This document shows positions 60,458-64,000 of a stretch of DNA of 64,000 nt, piece after piece. Within the stretch, counting starts at the first letter, position 1. Each line of letters starts with the position of its first letter. Position numbers and translations under genes: made by a program. The DNA comes from Spirosoma lacussanchae (lineage in GTDB: Bacteria; Bacteroidota; Bacteroidia; Cytophagales; Spirosomataceae), in the NCBI RefSeq assembly GCF_005870035.1, contig NZ_SWJG01000006.1, positions 124,001-188,000 on the forward strand, in the 5' to 3' direction. Under the pieces are notes generated by a model. The model was not told the origin of the DNA and made no database searches. It worked only from the letters and a program-made list of their open reading frames with translations.

Positions 60458-61918
60458 ATGGAGAAAATATTAATCATTGACGATAATAACGACATATGCC
60501 TGCTGCTGGAACGGTTTCTGGGCAAACAGGGATATAAGACGGCGTCGGTGCAGCGGGGAGAGGACGGACTCGTTCTGCTTCGTAAAGAATCGTTCGAACT
60601 AGTTATCTGCGATTTCAAGCTGCCGGATATTGATGGGCTGGAAATGCTGCGCCGAATAAAGGTCATGCATCCGACAACAGCCGTTATCATCATTACCGGT
60701 TATTCTGACGTACGGGTGGCTGTGCAGACGGTGAAGCACGGGGCCTACGATTATGTAACCAAGCCACTCTACCCCGACGAAATTCTTTACACTATTAAAG
60801 GCGCACTGGAACGTCGTAGCCAGTCGCTCACCCAGCCAGCGGCAACGGTCGCCAGTCCGGCAAAAGCTACCTCCACCAGAGCCGCTGGTAACAAAGGCTC
60901 ACTGGCCCCCGACGGCAAACGGTTTATCTTCGGCAAAAGCCGGGTAGCCGAGCAACTTCAGAAACATATTGATCTCATTGCTCCCACAGACATGTCGGTT
61001 ATCATTACCGGCGAGACGGGTACGGGGAAAGAGTTTGTAGCCAACGCCATTCATCTCAAAAGCAAACGCGCCGACAAATCTTTCGTGGCTATCGACTGCG
61101 GAGCGTTGAGCAAAGAACTGGCCGGCAGCGAATTGTTTGGCCATGTAAAGGGTGCGTTTACTGGGGCCATGTCCGATAAAGCCGGGAGTTTCGAGTTCGC
61201 CAACGGCGGAACATTATTTCTTGATGAGATCGGCAACCTCTCCTACGACAACCAGATCAAGTTGCTTCGGGTGTTGCAGGAGCGTAAGATTCGGCGCATT
61301 GGCAGTAACCAGGACATTGCCGTCGATGTGCGAATTATCGTAGCTACGAATGAAGATCTGCGTGAGGCCGTTCGCCAGGGGCGCTTTCGCGAGGATATTT
61401 ACCACCGGATCGACGAATTCGAAATTCATCTGTCGCCCCTGCGCGAACGCAAGGCCGACATTATGATCTTTGCCGAACACTTTCTGGAACTGGCCAACCG
61501 GCAGCTCGAAAAGGATATTCTTGGCTTCGATGATGAAGCGAAGGAGAAACTGAAAGAGTATTATTGGCATGGAAACCTTCGCGAACTGCAGAACGTGGTA
61601 AAACGGGCTGTACTGCTGACATCGGGAGATTATGTGGAGGCCGATGTGTTACCTCACGAGATAATCACTCCTCAGTATTTTGCCCCCGACGATACGGCAG
61701 GCAACGTTCAGGTTTCGTTTGATCCGGCCCGACCGGGTGTGCCCGTCATGAGTCAGTCGGCCGCTAACTTAAAATCAGTATCCGAAAACGCCGAGCGGGT
61801 CGCTATTCTAAAGGTACTTGAGAAAACCGGCTACAATAAAACCAAAGCCGCGGAAGTGCTCAACATCGACCGAAAAACGCTTTACAACAAACTCAAAGCG
61901 TACGATATTCATCTCTAA
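60458..61918 (+). CDS. NtrC-family sigma-54-dependent response regulator
   Basis: A 486-residue activator of sigma-54 RNA polymerase. The receiver (residues 1-120) has IIDDNND and the phospho-Asp in VICDFKLPDIDGLEML. The AAA+ domain has Walker A GETGTGKE near 185, the sigma-54 contact loop GAFTGA near 231, and Walker B GGTLFLDEIGNL. The Fis-type helix-turn-helix (LEKTGYNKTKAAEVLNIDRKTLYNKLKAY) ends the protein. No cognate histidine kinase is in the window. It could act on the sigma-54-like promoters nearby. It is followed by a very strong terminator. Confidence 0.96.
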   Translation: MEKILIIDDNNDICLLLERFLGKQGYKTASVQRGEDGLVLLRKESFELVICDFKLPDIDGLEMLRRIKVMHPTTAVIIITGYSDVRVAVQTVKHGAYDYVTKPLYPDEILYTIKGALERRSQSLTQPAATVASPAKATSTRAAGNKGSLAPDGKRFIFGKSRVAEQLQKHIDLIAPTDMSVIITGETGTGKEFVANAIHLKSKRADKSFVAIDCGALSKELAGSELFGHVKGAFTGAMSDKAGSFEFANGGTLFLDEIGNLSYDNQIKLLRVLQERKIRRIGSNQDIAVDVRIIVATNEDLREAVRQGRFREDIYHRIDEFEIHLSPLRERKADIMIFAEHFLELANRQLEKDILGFDDEAKEKLKEYYWHGNLRELQNVVKRAVLLTSGDYVEADVLPHEIITPQYFAPDDTAGNVQVSFDPARPGVPVMSQSAANLKSVSENAERVAILKVLEKTGYNKTKAAEVLNIDRKTLYNKLKAYDIHL

Positions 61919-61934
61919 CATGTAGAGTATATAC

Positions 61935-61981
61935 CCATAAAGAAAGCCGCCTGAATTCGATTCAGGCGGCTTTCTTTATGG
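61935..61981. terminator. Strong bidirectional terminator
   Basis: A 22-bp perfect stem (61935-61956 with 61960-61981) with a TCG loop between convergent genes. AAAG/CTTT stretches on both sides provide U-rich tails. Confidence 0.88.
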
Positions 61982-61990
61982 AGCATTTTC

Positions 61991-62635
61991 TTAGTTGATG
62001 CTCACGCCTACCGACAGTAATCCTACACTGTTTTTTGCATTACCCAACAACGTACGGGCGGCTCCGCTGTTGGCAATCCGCTGTAGTCCCTGCTCATAGC
62101 GAGCGCCGATAAACGCTTTCCCGAAGTAAATGTTGAGTCCGCCAGCGATACCGTAATCGACCTTGTTGAAGTTATCGCGGTTGATCGCGCTACTACCACT
62201 CCCGAAGTCGCCGTTCGAATTGACGTTCGAGTTTAGCAGATAGGCAGCGTAAGGGCCAGCCTGAAGTTCTACGGCCTGACCCAGTTTGAACGTCAGCAAT
62301 ACTGGCAGTTCAGCATAGTTTAGTCTGAATGTATTGCGTCCGTTAAAACCCAGCAGGTTGTAATCGGCAGAAGCGCCTTTGGTCGAGTAGAGTAACTCAG
62401 GCTGAATGGCCAGAAATTCGCCAAGAGGTGCCTGCGCAAACAAGCCCGCGTGGAAGCCGATACGCTCATTTTTGTTGCTGACACCTTGGTTATCGTAGAA
62501 GAGTGAGCTTGCGTTTAGACCTCCTTTGATCCCCGTCCTGACTCGGCCCTGGGCAAGTGCATCCGACGAGGAAGTAACAAGACTACCAACAGCCAGTACT
62601 GCAGTAGCCAACAGTAGATTCATCGACTTTTTCAT
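61991..62635 (-). CDS. Outer-membrane beta-barrel (PorT/OmpA-like) protein
   Basis: A 214-residue exported protein: signal peptide LLLATAVLAVGSLVTSSSDALAQ, then an eight-strand barrel of the outer-membrane-beta-barrel family (GIKGGLNASSLFYDNQG, IGFHAGLFAQAPLGEFLAIQ, FRLNYAELPVLLTFKL, YGIAGGLNIYFGKAFIGARY). Many Bacteroidota encode dozens of such proteins; function unknown. A sigma-54-like element (TGGCAC-N5-TAACA) lies about 75 bp upstream. Confidence 0.88.
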   Translation of the reverse strand: MKKSMNLLLATAVLAVGSLVTSSSDALAQGRVRTGIKGGLNASSLFYDNQGVSNKNERIGFHAGLFAQAPLGEFLAIQPELLYSTKGASADYNLLGFNGRNTFRLNYAELPVLLTFKLGQAVELQAGPYAAYLLNSNVNSNGDFGSGSSAINRDNFNKVDYGIAGGLNIYFGKAFIGARYEQGLQRIANSGAARTLLGNAKNSVGLLSVGVSIN

Positions 62636-63183
62636 AACGATCTAGTGATTTACGTGAAGAGCAGGTCCATGGTTAATTCAGTTGTACCGACTCATGACGG
62701 CTAATATGTTAAAATCGTGCCAAAACTCTCCTAAGCGCATGTTGAGGGCCTATCGCGTTGCATTTTACCACTTTACAGAATTTTGTTAGAGAAGGGGAAC
62801 TGCTCGGTAAGGACACCTGCTGCGTAATAATCTCCCCATTTTGTAGAATATAGACAATCCTGATCTGAAATTAGAACGCATACATCTGTTCATGAATACC
62901 CCTGCTCTATATACGTAAGGGGCTGTCAATCAGGCTAAGTCTGTTAGTTCGGTATAAATACTATCGTACGGCAGGATAGGTTACGCTATTTTAATGGATG
63001 GGCGCTGCCGCGAGTTGGGCAATTTTGCTTAGTTTTGACAAGTATAATGCCGATTGCTATGCATTATACGTTACATGTATTATGCTAGCCGACTATTGAT
63101 GGCGGGTTTAAATCTGTTACAACTAGTATGCATGCATTTTACCTCTTTTTAGCACTACCGTAACAAACTACTTTACCGAATCT
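62636..63183. other. 548-bp intergenic region, AT-rich
   Basis: No gene is supported in either strand beyond very short ORFs. It contains a sigma-54-like element for the outer-membrane gene (62705-62722) and a -7-like TAGTTTTG at 63030-63037 with no clear -33 partner. Imperfectly mirrored words (ATGCATTATACG / CATGTATTATGC) lie near 63060-63085. Confidence 0.6.
62705..62722 (-). promoter_or_regulatory. Sigma-54-like element upstream of the outer-membrane gene
   Basis: Minus strand reads TGGCACGATTTTAACATA: a perfect TGGCACG -24 box, but the -12 part (TAACA) is weak. Confidence 0.3.
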
Positions 63184-63624
63184 ATGCACCGTAAGCCTAC
63201 CAGTATGACTATTCTGATTGCTGACGATGACCATGATGATCGCTTGTTTATGGAGCAGGCGCTGCGTCAGAATGGATTTTCTCAAACAATACAGTTTGTT
63301 GAAGACGGTGAGGAGTTGATGGAGTATCTGCGCCACGAAGGTCGATTCCTCGATCAGAACGTTCCCTGGCCCAATCTGCTCATACTTGATCTGAATATGC
63401 CCCGTAAAAACGGATTTCAGGCCTTGGAAGAGATCAAAGACGATCCTAAATTACGTCGTCTGCCGGTAATAGTAATGACTACCTCATCGGCCGACGAGGA
63501 TGTGGTGAAAACGTATAATCTGGGCGTTAATTCGTTTGTTACAAAGCCCTTCAACTTCAGCCGTCTGGTCGAGATGGTTGGGGCGCTGAAGACGTACTGG
63601 ATGGACACGGTCAAGCTACCTTAA
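63184..63624 (+). CDS. Single-domain response regulator (Rcp1-like)
   Basis: A 146-residue receiver-only protein; a start at 63205 (MTILIADDDHDDRLFMEQ) is equally possible and removes 7 residues. The acidic pocket is ADDDHDDR, the phospho-Asp in NLLILDLNMPRKNGF, Thr in VIVMTTSSAD, Lys in NSFVTKPFNF. This matches the Rcp1 group, which usually pairs with phytochrome- or PAS-type hybrid kinases. Another receiver-domain gene starts 91 bp downstream. Confidence 0.92.
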   Translation: MHRKPTSMTILIADDDHDDRLFMEQALRQNGFSQTIQFVEDGEELMEYLRHEGRFLDQNVPWPNLLILDLNMPRKNGFQALEEIKDDPKLRRLPVIVMTTSSADEDVVKTYNLGVNSFVTKPFNFSRLVEMVGALKTYWMDTVKLP

Positions 63625-63714
63625 CAGAGCGGTGCTGTCCAGGATGTCAGCCCTTTCGATTGTATATACTGTATTAAATTAATACTAACTGGTTCCTGTT
63701 AACTGCTCACTGTT

Positions 63715-64000
63715 ATGATGCCGGTTGTTGCTCCCCTCGACGTTACCGAAAAGAAACATGTAATTCGGGTTCTTCTGGTTGAAGATGATGAAGATGATTA
63801 CATGCTGACCCGGGCCCTGGTTTCGGCCCGGGAAAATGCTAACATCAAACTCGACTGGGTAGAGAGCTATGACCGGGCGCTGCTAGCTATTGAAGCGAAT
63901 GAGCATGATGTGTATCTGGTCGATTACCGACTGGGTCATCATACCGGTATTGATCTTATTCAGGAAGCCTTTCGCGCCGGTTGCCGCGCTCCCATGATTC
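63715..64000 (+). CDS. Receiver-domain protein, cut off by the window end
   Basis: The 5' 286 bp of a gene. The start is MMPVVAPLD with two adjacent ATGs (63715 and 63718). The receiver domain starts VIRVLLVEDDEDDYMLTRAL. The phospho-Asp lies in VYLVDYRLGHHTGIDLI. Proteins with this start in Bacteroidota often continue into PAS and histidine kinase domains, but the rest lies beyond the window, so its class cannot be told. Confidence 0.85.
   Translation, partial: MMPVVAPLDVTEKKHVIRVLLVEDDEDDYMLTRALVSARENANIKLDWVESYDRALLAIEANEHDVYLVDYRLGHHTGIDLIQEAFRAGCRAPMI

Noticed and set aside
62771-62789. Further sigma-54-like word (TTTACAGAATTTTGTTA)
   Set aside because: It shares the AGAATTTT core but lacks the GG of the -24 box and is about 400 bp from the next plus-strand gene.
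1-64000. CRISPR arrays, insertion sequences, prophage or integrative element genes
   Set aside because: No regularly spaced repeats, transposase, integrase or phage structural genes were seen.

Overview
The window looks like chromosomal DNA from a Bacteroidota bacterium of the order Cytophagales, most like Spirosoma or a close relative. This is inferred from gene content, not from a database match. Supporting signs are a SusC/SusD pair, GH88 and GH109 enzymes, an ECF sigma factor next to a beta-barrel protein, HME- and HAE-type RND pumps, YtxH proteins, a Thermus-type NADP isocitrate dehydrogenase, promoters resembling TTG-N19..22-TAnnTTTG, and few Shine-Dalgarno sequences. I see no rRNA, tRNA, CRISPR array, prophage or insertion sequence. 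It reads as ordinary backbone with metabolic islands.

Layout. 0-11.5 kb: rpoN (sigma-54); pncB (NAD salvage); a GH109 / sugar MFS / GHMP-kinase block that could process N-acetylgalactosamine; a metallo-beta-lactamase-fold protein; then three genes in a row for a pterin route (PTPS, folE, an SDR), and a second MBL-fold protein. 11.5-26.6 kb: a uronic-acid polysaccharide utilisation locus, all on the minus strand. It runs kduI, GH88, SusC, SusD, two lipoproteins, an alginate-lyase-superfamily protein and a heparinase II/III protein. A semialdehyde dehydrogenase and a TIM-barrel epimerase lie upstream. A strong nested palindrome resembling a LacI-family operator lies upstream of kduI. 26.6-32.9 kb: threonine/serine dehydratase, GNAT, sorbosone-dehydrogenase-like lipoprotein, ECF sigma plus membrane-anchored barrel protein, and a degenerate SGNH protein. 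32.9-37.4 kb: RND drug-efflux pair.

37.4-48.4 kb: a TetR regulator divergent from a four-gene exporter operon (outer-membrane protein, ABC transmembrane subunit with no ATPase domain, HlyD, TolC). The perfect 15-bp palindrome in the TetR/exporter intergenic region recurs inside the promoter of the isocitrate dehydrogenase gene 8 kb away, which suggests one regulator controls both. 48.4-57 kb: a two-component system and a CzcCBA-type metal efflux operon. Between them lies a short, apparently independent transcription unit with promoter, two hairpins and terminator but no ORF, a candidate small RNA or attenuator leader.

57-64 kb: small stress-type membrane proteins (two YtxH, one 53-residue lmo0937-type), an EEP-family phosphatase/nuclease, several response regulators including an NtrC-type sigma-54 activator, and an outer-membrane protein. 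Four of these promoter regions share a TGGCAC-N5-TTT-like element resembling a sigma-54 -24/-12 promoter, in keeping with the neighbouring NtrC-type activator. The window ends inside another receiver-domain gene.

Most operons end in strong GC-rich hairpins, listed as terminators. The most interesting items are the shared TetR operator, the ATPase-less ABC exporter, the structured RNA candidate, the sigma-54-like promoter set, and several enzymes with altered catalytic residues.
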